In this document: positions 1 to 8,600 of the stretch, piece after piece | Layout of the letters: every line of letters starts with the position of its first letter | Numbering within the stretch: the stretch's first letter is position 1 | DNA from: a virus | Length of the DNA: 20,013 nucleotides | Virus record (IMG/VR): IMGVR_UViG_3300044535_001224 | Location: 1 to 20,013 of that record | Strand: one strand, 5' to 3' | Notes under the pieces: model-generated | What the model was told of the DNA's origin: nothing | Database searches by the model: none | Seen by the model: only the letters and a program-made list of their open reading frames with translations | Translations under genes and position numbers: made by a program

Positions 1-2
1 CA

Positions 3-2618
3 CAGGCTTCAACCGAATTGGTGCCGTGGGTTCGTATTATATCAGCAACCGATAGATTACAAGCGGGAAAATCTGGTTCTTTTGGATTGATACTTTCTTC
101 AAATCCAGATGTACCAATGTTTGCGGACTACCTTTCATTTACAAAAAATGCAAGTAATCAAATTACTGCGGTAAACCAAACACCGAGTTTATATGGGGGA
201 AGATATACAAGTGGTATGCTTGGTGTGGATTTTAGTGGAAAGGCTATTTATCCGTATCTAACCCCATGGACAGGAGACCTTGTATTAAGACCTGGACCGT
301 TGGTAACTGCTATGGATATAAAGGAAGGTAAAGACCAAATATCAAGACATTGTACTTTAACTGTTAAATGTTTTTCACTTGCGCAGGCCGAACTTTTACA
401 AGAATATTTAATGGAACCGGGGCATACCCTCTTTGTTGAATATGGATGGAACACCGATGCATCAATTGCGGAATGTATAGATACTGGCACTCCTGGAACA
501 ATCATATCTGAAGCAACCGATGTTGGATTGGATTATAATTTATTACAAAACAAACGAATAAGTTCATACGGTGATTATGATGCGTTTTATGGATTTATAG
601 TGGGTGGTTCTTTGAGTTCGGAAAATGATATATTCAATTTAACAATTAATTTAAGAGGTGCACCAGGATTACCAATATTTTTACAAGGGCAGCACACTTA
701 TTTAGAATTGGATAAAAGTACGAAACAGGTTAAAAATATACCAGCAACACAGACGTATTCAATAAATGATATTGATGAGGTTGCAACTGGTGCAGGTAGA
801 GCTAAAACAATGGGTGGTAGAAGGTATAAATGGATGTTTAACAAACTACCTGGAAATAGACAAACAGCTGAAGTTAAAGCTATAATTCAAAAGGTATATG
901 ATACTGACGAATATGGTTGGTGGGATTTACTAAATTTTGATTATAAAGTTTCACAAGAAGTGGCTAATGCATTAGCTGATACATTTATTACTTCTATAAA
1001 AGAATTATTTGGTCAAAAAGAATTTAGTGTTGGTGGATTAACCGTTCCAAAAGATAAATTGATTTCTGAAAATCGATACATAAGATTTGGGGCTGCACTT
1101 GATATACTTAATGCAAATAATGGATTGTGGGCATATAAAATGGGAACTCAATCGGTTACTTGTAGAGTAAATAATTATGGATTGATTGGAGCATTTCCAA
1201 ATATGTTTTCTACCAAACCAAGTAAATTAATAATACCTGGAAAAATGCCGGATTTTTATCAATATTATTGCAATCCAACTCCTGTATCAATTCAGGATAT
1301 TTTAACAAAAAATTTTATAGATAATCGTATAGATGGATATGCGTTTCAAGCGAGTTCTGGCAAATACGTGCCCACACTATTATCTTTTGTACAAGACGTG
1401 GACATACCTGGTACTATTACCGCAGGTGGTTATTATAATGGATTTTATGAAAAAGCTGGGTATTATGGAAAATTAGAAAATTTATACATAAATTTTAATG
1501 TATTTATAAACGCATTAAAAAACTCATCAAATAAATCAATGAGAGATGTGTTGGTTGAAATGTGTAACGAAATGTCATCTGCTGTAAACTCATTTTGGAA
1601 TTTACAAGTTATTGAAATACCAATGGAGGGCGGTGTTAAATTGCAAATAATTGATGAAAACTGGAGAGGATATCTTGCCAATAAGAAAAAAACTGTAAAA
1701 GAATTTTTCCATTCAGGAGAGCAATCAATCTTTTTAGAAGCAACTTTGGATATAGATATACCACAAGAAATGACAAACCAAATTGTTTTAAAAAGAGAAG
1801 ATTATTCAAGTAATCCTGATTCACATGGATTGGATATGGGAGGATTATTTGGCAAATCAAAAGATAGATTTTTTGATGAAGTGGATTATAGAAAAACCAC
1901 ACTAACCACAGCATCATCTCCCAAAAAAGCTTCAACACCATCTCGTGCTCCAGCAGATGTACAAAAAGAAATTGATACATTATTAGCTAGTTTAGTTAAA
2001 ACTAGTAAAACATCGGGATTACGAAGTGGGATTACAACTGTAACTGATACATATAAAGATTCCGCAGGTAATCTTGTTTATACCGAAACACGAACTGGTG
2101 GTATAGTGAGTTCAAATAAATATAATCGTGGTATATCGGAAGCGGACAAATTATTAGATTTACGAAAAGAACTTGCTACCCTAACGGCCGCGGCAAAGGA
2201 TGTAGCAGAGACGGCTTTGAGTACAAATTTGAATAAAATTGATGTTATACCAAATCCAATTACAAATATAATTGTACCAATGGCATTGAAACCCGCAGCA
2301 GGTTTTACGGAGTTTAATAAAAACTTTAAAATATATTGTTGCGATGATACTCAATTATTTGACATTATGAAAAATAATGCATTTGAAGCATATAGTGGTG
2401 TTGAAAAAACATCACACCCACTACCGATAAAATATACTTTTAAAATTTTGGGAAAAAGCGGTTTAAGAAGAGGTGATACTTTTAATGTTATTGGTATTCC
2501 TAAAAAATATAGAGACTTTGGATTTTTCCAAATAACACAGGTAGAACAAACCGTTGAGGGTAACAGTTGGTACACAACCGTAATCGGACAATATTTTCAG
2601 CAATTAAAATCAGTATAA
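3..2618 (+). CDS. Large virion protein, probable baseplate/tail hub component (5'-partial)
   Basis: The reading frame is open to the left edge, so the N-terminus lies outside the window; the TTG at 18 is only the first start-like codon. About 870 residues are visible. There is no signal peptide or membrane segment. The C-terminal ~70 residues (GKSGLRRGDTF, IGIPKKYRDFGFFQITQVE, GNSWYTTVIGQY) follow the pattern I associate with T4 gp27/late-control-D type hub proteins, where a beta domain ends in 'G-F-x-I-x-x-V-x-H/Q ... W-x-T'. An early segment near residues 100-150 (LTVKCFSLAQAELLQEYL, FVEYGWN) also resembles tail hub proteins. A region near residues 640-740 is Ser/Thr/Lys-rich and low in complexity, probably a linker. 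The stop codon shares its last base with the next start, so the two are probably co-translated. The structural role is fairly likely; the exact hub assignment is inference. Confidence 0.55.
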   Translation, partial: QASTELVPWVRIISATDRLQAGKSGSFGLILSSNPDVPMFADYLSFTKNASNQITAVNQTPSLYGGRYTSGMLGVDFSGKAIYPYLTPWTGDLVLRPGPLVTAMDIKEGKDQISRHCTLTVKCFSLAQAELLQEYLMEPGHTLFVEYGWNTDASIAECIDTGTPGTIISEATDVGLDYNLLQNKRISSYGDYDAFYGFIVGGSLSSENDIFNLTINLRGAPGLPIFLQGQHTYLELDKSTKQVKNIPATQTYSINDIDEVATGAGRAKTMGGRRYKWMFNKLPGNRQTAEVKAIIQKVYDTDEYGWWDLLNFDYKVSQEVANALADTFITSIKELFGQKEFSVGGLTVPKDKLISENRYIRFGAALDILNANNGLWAYKMGTQSVTCRVNNYGLIGAFPNMFSTKPSKLIIPGKMPDFYQYYCNPTPVSIQDILTKNFIDNRIDGYAFQASSGKYVPTLLSFVQDVDIPGTITAGGYYNGFYEKAGYYGKLENLYINFNVFINALKNSSNKSMRDVLVEMCNEMSSAVNSFWNLQVIEIPMEGGVKLQIIDENWRGYLANKKKTVKEFFHSGEQSIFLEATLDIDIPQEMTNQIVLKREDYSSNPDSHGLDMGGLFGKSKDRFFDEVDYRKTTLTTASSPKKASTPSRAPADVQKEIDTLLASLVKTSKTSGLRSGITTVTDTYKDSAGNLVYTETRTGGIVSSNKYNRGISEADKLLDLRKELATLTAAAKDVAETALSTNLNKIDVIPNPITNIIVPMALKPAAGFTEFNKNFKIYCCDDTQLFDIMKNNAFEAYSGVEKTSHPLPIKYTFKILGKSGLRRGDTFNVIGIPKKYRDFGFFQITQVEQTVEGNSWYTTVIGQYFQQLKSV

Positions 2619-2983
2619 TGGCAATAGATATTATTACATATGTTAGAGCTAAATCAACAAATGAAGATGAAATTACACAATTAGATATAAAGACACATGT
2701 CCCAACTCCGGATGAAAATGATTATGCAGTAGGGTATATTGTTAGATACTTTTTACAAAAGGTAAACGATACGGACGCTACTATATATGAAATAAGTAAT
2801 TACTTTCAGGATGCAGTACAATCGAATGGGCTATATAAAATTCAATCTATAAAATGGAGAATTATCGGAACTCCACAAGATATTATGGATTCTAATAAAA
2901 AATCAATTTCTTTAGCATTAGAAAACATGCCAAAACTTTCACTATATCTTCCAAATCTTTTGCAGTTTGCAAAAATAAAATAA
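2618..2983 (+). CDS. Small conserved phage protein, possibly structural
   Basis: This is a 121-residue protein starting MAIDIITYVRAKS. I chose the ATG at 2618 because it overlaps the upstream TAA by one base (TAATG), a typical coupled arrangement; an in-frame upstream ATG at 2567 would lie inside the previous gene. The protein is mixed alpha/beta by eye, with no signal peptide, membrane helix or recognised catalytic motif. Residues 35-60 are aromatic-rich (YAVGYIVRYFLQKV) and the C-terminus is hydrophobic and basic. I do not recognise the family. Its position behind a hub-like gene suggests a baseplate or tail accessory protein, which is inference from context only. A promoter for the tmRNA starts directly after its stop codon. 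Confidence 0.6.
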   Translation: MAIDIITYVRAKSTNEDEITQLDIKTHVPTPDENDYAVGYIVRYFLQKVNDTDATIYEISNYFQDAVQSNGLYKIQSIKWRIIGTPQDIMDSNKKSISLALENMPKLSLYLPNLLQFAKIK

Positions 2984-3015
2984 TTTGGTAATCTAAATTA
3001 TTATTCGTATATTTA
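2984..3015 (+). promoter_or_regulatory. Promoter for tmRNA (TTTGGT-N18-TATATTTA)
   Basis: TTTGGT at 2984-2989 and TATATTTA at 3008-3015 are separated by exactly 18 bases, the same architecture as six other sites in the window. The pair matches the Bacteroidetes -33/-7 promoter. The -7 box ends 11 bases before the predicted mature tmRNA 5' end, so it would produce a transcript with a very short 5' extension. Confidence 0.75.
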
Positions 3016-3026
3016 CATAATTATAT

Positions 3027-3413
3027 GGGGATGCCATGGATTTGATTGCGATGAGAATGGTAGTACCACACGTAGACAGAAGTGCTAGATGTCTTTAAAT
3101 CTGTACAAAACAATAACTGACGTAGAATTATCTACTTGGACCTTTGATGATGTAATGTCATTCATGGGTGCTGATTTAGCTGTAGCAGCCTAATCACCTC
3201 CCGTATCACTCATGGGGTTTAAAAAAGAAGTGAACAAAAAGGAGCTCTACCTATCGGCTCTCTAAAACTGATAGGTTGGTGGAAAGCTGTACTAACCATA
3301 CGGCCCCAATTATTTTGGAAAGTAAATAAGATTAAACTTTATCCTAAACGTGTGACATGCTGGTATTATGATTACTTCGTAAGACAGGGGTTCGATTCCC
3401 CTCATCTCCACCA
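3027..3413 (+). ncRNA. ssrA: tmRNA (transfer-messenger RNA), phage-encoded
   Basis: This is a 387-nt tmRNA that rescues stalled ribosomes by trans-translation. The 5' GGGGATG (3027-3033) pairs with CATCTCC (3403-3409), giving a 7-bp acceptor stem with a G3-U70 wobble and discriminator A, the alanine identity signals; CCA is encoded (3411-3413). The T arm is AGGGG-TTCGATT-CCCCT (3386-3402). The 5' domain has the tmRNA-like GGATTTGATTGCG D-like segment. The likely resume codon is GAC at 3119, preceded by TAACT (compare TAGTC before the E. coli resume codon). From there a 24-codon tag frame runs to TAA at 3191-3193, beginning DVELST and ending ADLAVAA. Downstream complementary segments such as CCTATC/GATAGG suggest the usual pseudoknots. 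The tag is longer than typical bacterial ones of about 10 residues and ends AVAA rather than ALAA. RNA identity is very secure; the resume codon is inferred. Confidence 0.95.
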
Positions 3414-3420
3414 TTTTTTT

Positions 3421-3458
3421 GAATCCTCAATTTACATTTGGTAATTTGGGGATTTTTT
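3421..3458 (+). terminator. Intrinsic terminator after tmRNA
   Basis: AATCCTCAA (3422-3430) pairs with the TTTGGGGATT region (3444-3453), with one G-U pair, and is followed by a run of T (3453-3458). It lies eight bases after the tmRNA CCA. The loop contains the -33 box of the next promoter. Confidence 0.75.
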
Positions 3459-3468
3459 CGTATATTTG
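3437..3468 (+). promoter_or_regulatory. Promoter for the polymerase operon (TTTGGT-N18-TATATTTG)
   Basis: TTTGGT at 3437-3442 and TATATTTG at 3461-3468 are spaced by 18 bases. The -33 box sits in the loop of the tmRNA terminator and the T-run falls in the spacer, so terminator and promoter are interleaved. The ATG it serves is 16 bases past the -7 box. Confidence 0.75.
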
Positions 3469-3483
3469 TATAAATTTGTTTAT

Positions 3484-3750
3484 ATGGGAAGGTGGCCAGA
3501 ACCGGCAAAAGAAAAGCCTACAAAGTTTGAAATAACCTATAAAGATGATGATGGGTGTGAATCCGTATGGAAATATGATTTGAAAAAATTTCCAAATGGA
3601 CCGATAGAGGTTACAAATAAGTTTCCGCCTCATTATGAGAAGGCGTTGAAAAAACAACAAAAGGAAGCTAAATTGGCAAAAAAGCAATCAACATTAGAAA
3701 AAGCAAAGGCTGCAAATAAGAATGATAAGGATAGTAGAAAATATTGGTGA
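3484..3750 (+). CDS. Small lysine-rich protein of unknown function
   Basis: This is an 88-residue protein starting MGRWPEPAKEKPTKF. I chose the ATG at 3484 because the only in-frame start further upstream, a TTG at 3466, lies inside the promoter's -7 box. The first ~55 residues look like a small mixed fold (FEITYKDDDGCESVWKYDL, KKFPNGPIEVTNKFPPHY). The rest is a highly charged Lys/Ala/Gln helix (KALKKQQKEAKLAKKQ) likely to be coiled or nucleic-acid-binding. There is no signal peptide or membrane segment. The 3' end overlaps the polymerase-like gene by 29 bases, so translation is probably coupled and the protein may be an accessory to it. I do not recognise the family. Confidence 0.65.
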   Translation: MGRWPEPAKEKPTKFEITYKDDDGCESVWKYDLKKFPNGPIEVTNKFPPHYEKALKKQQKEAKLAKKQSTLEKAKAANKNDKDSRKYW

Positions 3751-5005
3751 GATTGATGAATTAAAGAGGATTTTGGAAACTGAACCATCGGTTTGGTATC
3801 CTATGTGGGTGGATAATGATAAACATCCACGAAACACACATATATCCTTTATTTTCGTAAGAACTTTGACAGACCGATATATTCTACCACATCAACATAC
3901 AGACTCTCTATCACTCTCTAAATCACTAATAGAGGGTATCTTAAATACAAAAGGGGATAAGTGGGTATTCCAAAAGAAAAAGCTACTACAATCGTTTCAA
4001 AATATAAGGGAAGGATTGAATGACATTGATACCGCTTATTTCTTAAAAACAGGTGAAACGATAGACTACCAACAACCACTACAACACCTGGTAGCTCCCT
4101 TATTACACAAAGGTTACAAAGAAGATGTCATTCAATCTATTCCCATTCTTAAACTTGCGGAAGCGATAGAACCGGAATTGAGAAAAACTTATAGACAAAA
4201 ATCTAAAACTTATAATTGGTACAACGATATCTTCTTACCCATCCTTTCAGAGATTGAGGGATATGGGGTTCGGGTCGATGAGAAAAAATTTATTGATAGA
4301 TGGCCACAAGCCCAGAAACACTTAAAAGGAGATGTGGTATATACCGAATACAATCCATTCACCGTAACCGGTCGTCCATCCAATCGTCATGGCGGTGTGA
4401 ACTATGCGGCATTGAATAAATCGGATGGTAGTAGAGATGTGTTTGTATCGGATGGGATATTCTTACAAATGGATTATAATGCGTATCACCCTCGTCTTAT
4501 CGGTAAGTTGATTAAGTTCGAAATGCCGGATGGTAACGTACACCAATGGTTAGCTGACCAATATGGGTGTAGTGTTGATGAATCCAAAGGGGTTACGTTC
4601 CAATTATTGTATGGTGGTATTGATGATGATTTCCGCCAAATTCCATATTTCAATGCCGTAGCTGATTATATTGATAACCTATGGATTGAAACACAAAAGC
4701 TGGGATACTTACAAACACCACATCGTATTATTCCTTTGGAGTGGATTGAAGGGGCTAACCCACAAAAAGTATTTAACTATCTACTACAAGCGGTTGAGAC
4801 TGAGATGAACGTAGATGTTATGGGAAAGGTATTGGGTTATATAAAGGGGAGTGATATAAAGTTTTGTTTATACACATACGATTCATTCCTTTTTGATGTT
4901 CCTACTGATGTGGATAAAGAATTGGTTAAAGGATTGAAGGAAATCATTGAAGGTAGTGGGTTTCCTGTAAAAGCAAGTTGGGGTTTAGATTACGGAAAGT
5001 TATAA
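3722..5005 (+). CDS. Divergent, compact family A DNA polymerase
   Basis: This 427-residue protein carries the PolA palm/fingers motifs in order: TGRPSN (216-221, cf. TGRLSS); motif A QMDYNAYHPR with Asp251; motif B KGVTFQLLYG with Lys289, Phe293 and Tyr297 at the spacing of the E. coli O-helix residues K758/F762/Y766; and motif C TYDSFLF with Asp387. Both metal-binding aspartates are therefore kept, but the usual HDE of motif C reads YDS, and the O-helix Arg four residues before the Lys is absent. The N-terminal ~160 residues may be a worn-down 3'-5' exonuclease fold, but I see no convincing catalytic carboxylate set. At under half the length of bacterial PolI, it has no room for a 5' nuclease domain; one is encoded separately at 14385. 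It is likely the phage polymerase or a repair/accessory form. Confidence 0.75.
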   Translation: MIRIVENIGEIDELKRILETEPSVWYPMWVDNDKHPRNTHISFIFVRTLTDRYILPHQHTDSLSLSKSLIEGILNTKGDKWVFQKKKLLQSFQNIREGLNDIDTAYFLKTGETIDYQQPLQHLVAPLLHKGYKEDVIQSIPILKLAEAIEPELRKTYRQKSKTYNWYNDIFLPILSEIEGYGVRVDEKKFIDRWPQAQKHLKGDVVYTEYNPFTVTGRPSNRHGGVNYAALNKSDGSRDVFVSDGIFLQMDYNAYHPRLIGKLIKFEMPDGNVHQWLADQYGCSVDESKGVTFQLLYGGIDDDFRQIPYFNAVADYIDNLWIETQKLGYLQTPHRIIPLEWIEGANPQKVFNYLLQAVETEMNVDVMGKVLGYIKGSDIKFCLYTYDSFLFDVPTDVDKELVKGLKEIIEGSGFPVKASWGLDYGKL

Positions 5006-5009
5006 CAGT

Positions 5010-5019
5010 CATATTTATA
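5010..5019 (+). promoter_or_regulatory. CATATTTATA motif, possible second-class phage promoter
   Basis: CATATTTATA lies 34 bases before the nuclease ATG. The same ten bases occur in the leaders at 9918 and 17204. No TTTGGT box lies 18 bases upstream, so it may be a separate promoter class (for example late) or a strong -7 element alone. This is inferred from recurrence only. Confidence 0.4.
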
Positions 5020-5043
5020 TTATATACAAAAATATGCTATAAT

Positions 5044-5649
5044 ATGAAAAAATTGATGTTTCTTTTATCGTTTTTAATCGTTTCTTTGGTTTCAATTGGA
5101 CAAGCGGATGTGAGAATTAAGAATGAAGTGTTTGAAGTACTTTATTCACAATCATTAGAACAACCCCTAGTGATTAAATATCGTTCAACTAATAGACCTA
5201 CAAATGTGAATAGAGGAGCTATGGATTTCTACAAAGAACCAACAATCAAAACATCAGATGGAGATGATTATAAAGCAAATGTTTATGATAAAGGACATGG
5301 AGCTCCTGCTGCATCATTTTCTGATAATATGGAAAATTTGAAGCAAACTTTTTCATATCTAAATTGTATAATGCAAAATCAATATCTTAATAGAGGTGAG
5401 TGGAGATTGTTAGAAGAACAAATTCGTAAGTGGGATGATGTAGAACCAATCACCGTTTTAATAAAAACTTTTTTTGATACTCCTGTTAAAAGAGTACCAA
5501 CTGGGGCAGCAATCCCATCATATTTACAAAAACATGTTTACTTTGAAAAATCAAATAAATGGAAATGTTTTGTATTTCTAAATGAAAAACCAAAATTTCA
5601 TTGGGACGAGTTAGAAATGATATGTGAACCGGCTGACCACAAATTTTAA
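5044..5649 (+). CDS. Exported DNA/RNA non-specific endonuclease (NUC family)
   Basis: This is a 201-residue protein from the ATG at 5044. That start places a classic signal peptide at the N-terminus (MKKLMFLLSFLIVSLVSIGQ, likely cleaved after Ala21); upstream in-frame codons would spoil it. The mature part carries the Serratia-nuclease (beta-beta-alpha metal) signature: DKGH at 82-85 in place of DRGH, with catalytic His85, then LNRGEW at 115-120 giving metal-ligand Asn116, and Glu124 at the spacing of Serratia N119/E127. Family members cut single- and double-stranded DNA and RNA with Mg2+. With a signal peptide it should act in the periplasm or outside the cell, so it could degrade incoming competitor DNA or extracellular DNA or supply nucleotides; that role is inference. 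It lies six bases before the giant protein gene, probably in the same transcript. Confidence 0.85.
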   Translation: MKKLMFLLSFLIVSLVSIGQADVRIKNEVFEVLYSQSLEQPLVIKYRSTNRPTNVNRGAMDFYKEPTIKTSDGDDYKANVYDKGHGAPAASFSDNMENLKQTFSYLNCIMQNQYLNRGEWRLLEEQIRKWDDVEPITVLIKTFFDTPVKRVPTGAAIPSYLQKHVYFEKSNKWKCFVFLNEKPKFHWDELEMICEPADHKF

Positions 5650-5655
5650 TGAATT

Positions 5656-8600
5656 ATGAACGTATCTCAATTAATTAATGAAATTCTTACCGAATGGGCA
5701 TACCGAGTAGATGATGGAATGCCAAATCCAAAAAACCCAACCCATATAAAAGAGTTGGGTATTGTGCTTTCTGAAATGGGTCTATCTCATATCAAAAACC
5801 AATTGGTTGAAAATCTATTAACTGAAAAAGGAAAAACTCCAGAAAAGCATGTGGTAGAAGCGGATAAGCAATTTAAAAATCCTATTTTAAATAAAAGTAT
5901 AAAATACAAAAATACTAAAGGAGAAGATACCGAAGGATTGGTTGGTAACCTTTTGAGATTACCGGCTGAACATCCTGGTAGAAAAGCAGCGGAAAGAATG
6001 TTACCACCGGAAGGGTCAGAGGAAAGAGATACAATTAATAAAGATTTAGGTGGTGAAAACCAACCAGAAAAACCAGAAACACCAACTGATGATAAGGGTG
6101 GTGGGGAACAACAACCAAAAGAAGACCCAATTCAAAAAGCGGCTCCAATGTTTGACCCTAAATTAGACCCTGCTATGGGAGTACGTTTAGATAAAGAAAA
6201 AGAAACTCTTGCTCAATTGGCAAAAGATGATGAAGAAAAGGATGCGGAAGCTGAAAAAGAAGTTAAACCAAAAGAGGAAACTGAATTTAATCCAATAGCA
6301 GCTGTAGATGTTCAAAGTGAAATACCAGAAGCCGATCCTGACACATTTGGTGGTGAATCTGATATACCAGATGGAATTGGCGAAAAAGAATTAGAACAAT
6401 TTAATACTGATATAAAGAAAGTAAAAGATATTGTCGCCGATGCAAAGGCTAAAGGTGAAAAAGCACCAAACATTAACCTTTGTCAAATAACAGTGCCTGG
6501 TACTAACTTATATTGTGATGATAATTTAGGTATTCCAAGAGCAGAGATGCCACAATTTAAAGGTAAAGCAATTGAGGGTAGTAGAGCGGCTAATATGCCA
6601 GTTGATGCGAGTGGTGAAGTAGATACTGAACCTGTATTCAAAGAAATGTTGAAAGAAAAAGGAATTACCGTTTCACAAACCGAAGTTCCCGCTGATAAAT
6701 TAAAAGCAACTCAATCTGAATTGGTTGGTGCTAAAGTGGTGGGAATGATGGGAGCATTGGAAGAAAATCCAGAACATGAAAAAATTACTGCACCAATTTA
6801 TGTGAGTAGAGATGGATATGTAATTGATGGTCATCATAGATGGGCAGCTATAGCGGCATATAACGCAGCACATTCAGATTCTCAAATACAAATGAAAGTT
6901 CAGGTAATTGATATGGATATTAAAGATGCTATCCCAATGTGTAATAAATTTGCAGAAGATATGGGTATAGCAGCTAAAAAAGCAGATGCTAATAAGGAAA
7001 CGCCAACCGAACCAAAAGCTGCAGAAGTAAAACCAAATGAAACTGATCCTGAATCAAATGTAAAAACATTTAAAGGTGAATCATCTGGTAAAGAAATAAA
7101 AACAATTGAATTTGAAGGTGGTGGATACCTTTTTGGAACCGTTCATAGAGACGAAAAAATGGTTGATGATATTGTAAATCAGGTAAAAGCAACCGTACCA
7201 AAAGAAAAGTGGAAAGATATTGTATTTGTTGGTGAAGGTGGTGCAACCGGTAATAGTGGTGAATTGGAGTTCAATGATGAAATGATACCTGCACAAGAAA
7301 AATTTAAAGAAATGGGTGCGGGTGTGGATAGTTTTGATGGAGATGCATTAGATGTACACAAACCCGAATCTGAATTATATAAATCACAAGAGAAACAAAC
7401 TGGCCTTTCACAAAGTAAAATCAAAGCTGGTAATTGGGCTAGTATGATTGGACAAGGTGAGGGTACTGATACAATGGAGACATCTAAATTTTTAGATAAT
7501 GAAGGTAAACAATTCTTACAAGATGCAGCTAAAGAAGCTGGATTCCCACCAATACGAAATTGGGATAATCCATCTGAACAAGATAAAGATACACTATATA
7601 GATTATCATTTCCAGAAGACAATGGCGATAGAGAAACCGGAGTAAATGATATTCAGGTTGCATTTAATAAAGCAAGAGACCTTAATATTATTAAAAAACA
7701 AAAAGAATTATCTGCACAAGGTAAAATACCGGTTGTAGTTGCAGGTGAGGGACATGCTGATTTAGTTGATGATATATGGAGACAAAAAAACAAAAACGAA
7801 CAAATTCAAATGAAAGAAGAATTATTACCATTAGTTGATAAAATGATTGGTCAAATTATTGAAGGATTTATTGAAGAAGCTAATCCGAAACCATCTCAAA
7901 CACATCCTGGATATTATCATAGAGGGGGTGGGTATTATTCTAAACAAGCTGATGGTGATATTACACATAAAACCGATGGTGGTGCTTTAAGAAAATTAAC
8001 AGCAAAAGAAAAAGCAGATAAGAATAAAACAGCAGCTCCTAAACCAAAAGCACAAGTTGGTAAAACAATTGCTCCAAGTGGATTTAGACAAACCAAAGAT
8101 TTAAAAAAATCAACTCCAAAGGCAGAACCAAAACCGGTAACTACGGATAATTCAACTCCATCGGTAGTTTCTAATGGATTAAATAATGGTAGTTTACAAT
8201 CATTGAGAAGTGTAAATGCAAAATTGATTTCAGATAGAGATAAGGGAATAGCTGGAGCGGGTGGTCCTGTTGCATCATATGGAGAAGCTGCACTTACTAC
8301 ATTTGCAAACAAATTACAAGAAGTTGGTGGGTTTGAAGGATATGTAGCGGGAAATAAAAACGCAGTTGCTAAAAAAGTTGGTGAAATTAGCAAAAATAGA
8401 AAAGCATTTAAAAGTTCAATAGAAACCGTAGCTAGACAATTGGGATTTGTTTTACCAAAGGATGAAGCTAAAGTTTTAGAATATATTGGTGCAAGAATCG
8501 TATTTGGTGATAATGAATTGGCTAGATTGAAAAAAGATAAAAATTCATTATGGTATAAAACCGGAAAACAAGGATTTGGACAAGATGAAGATGCGTTTAG

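Noticed and set aside
3027-3413. Two separate tRNA half-genes or an intron-split tRNA
   Set aside because: The 5' and 3' ends pair as one acceptor stem, there is no anticodon arm, and an in-frame tag with a stop plus pseudoknot stems lies between, as expected for tmRNA.
3466-3483. N-terminal extension of the lysine-rich protein from a TTG codon
   Set aside because: The TTG is part of the TATATTTG -7 box, so it would lie upstream of or at the transcript start; the ATG at 3484 is preferred.
4978-5043. Longer N-terminus for the exported nuclease
   Set aside because: It would overlap the polymerase gene and bury the signal peptide behind 22 residues; the ATG at 5044 gives a proper export signal.
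7179-7622. Minus-strand open frame of 147 codons inside the giant gene
   Set aside because: It is a shadow of strongly coding + strand sequence, with low-complexity Ser/Pro/Leu composition and no promoter or start signal; the same holds for 7935-8393, 10286-10654, 13252-13617 and 16398-16901.
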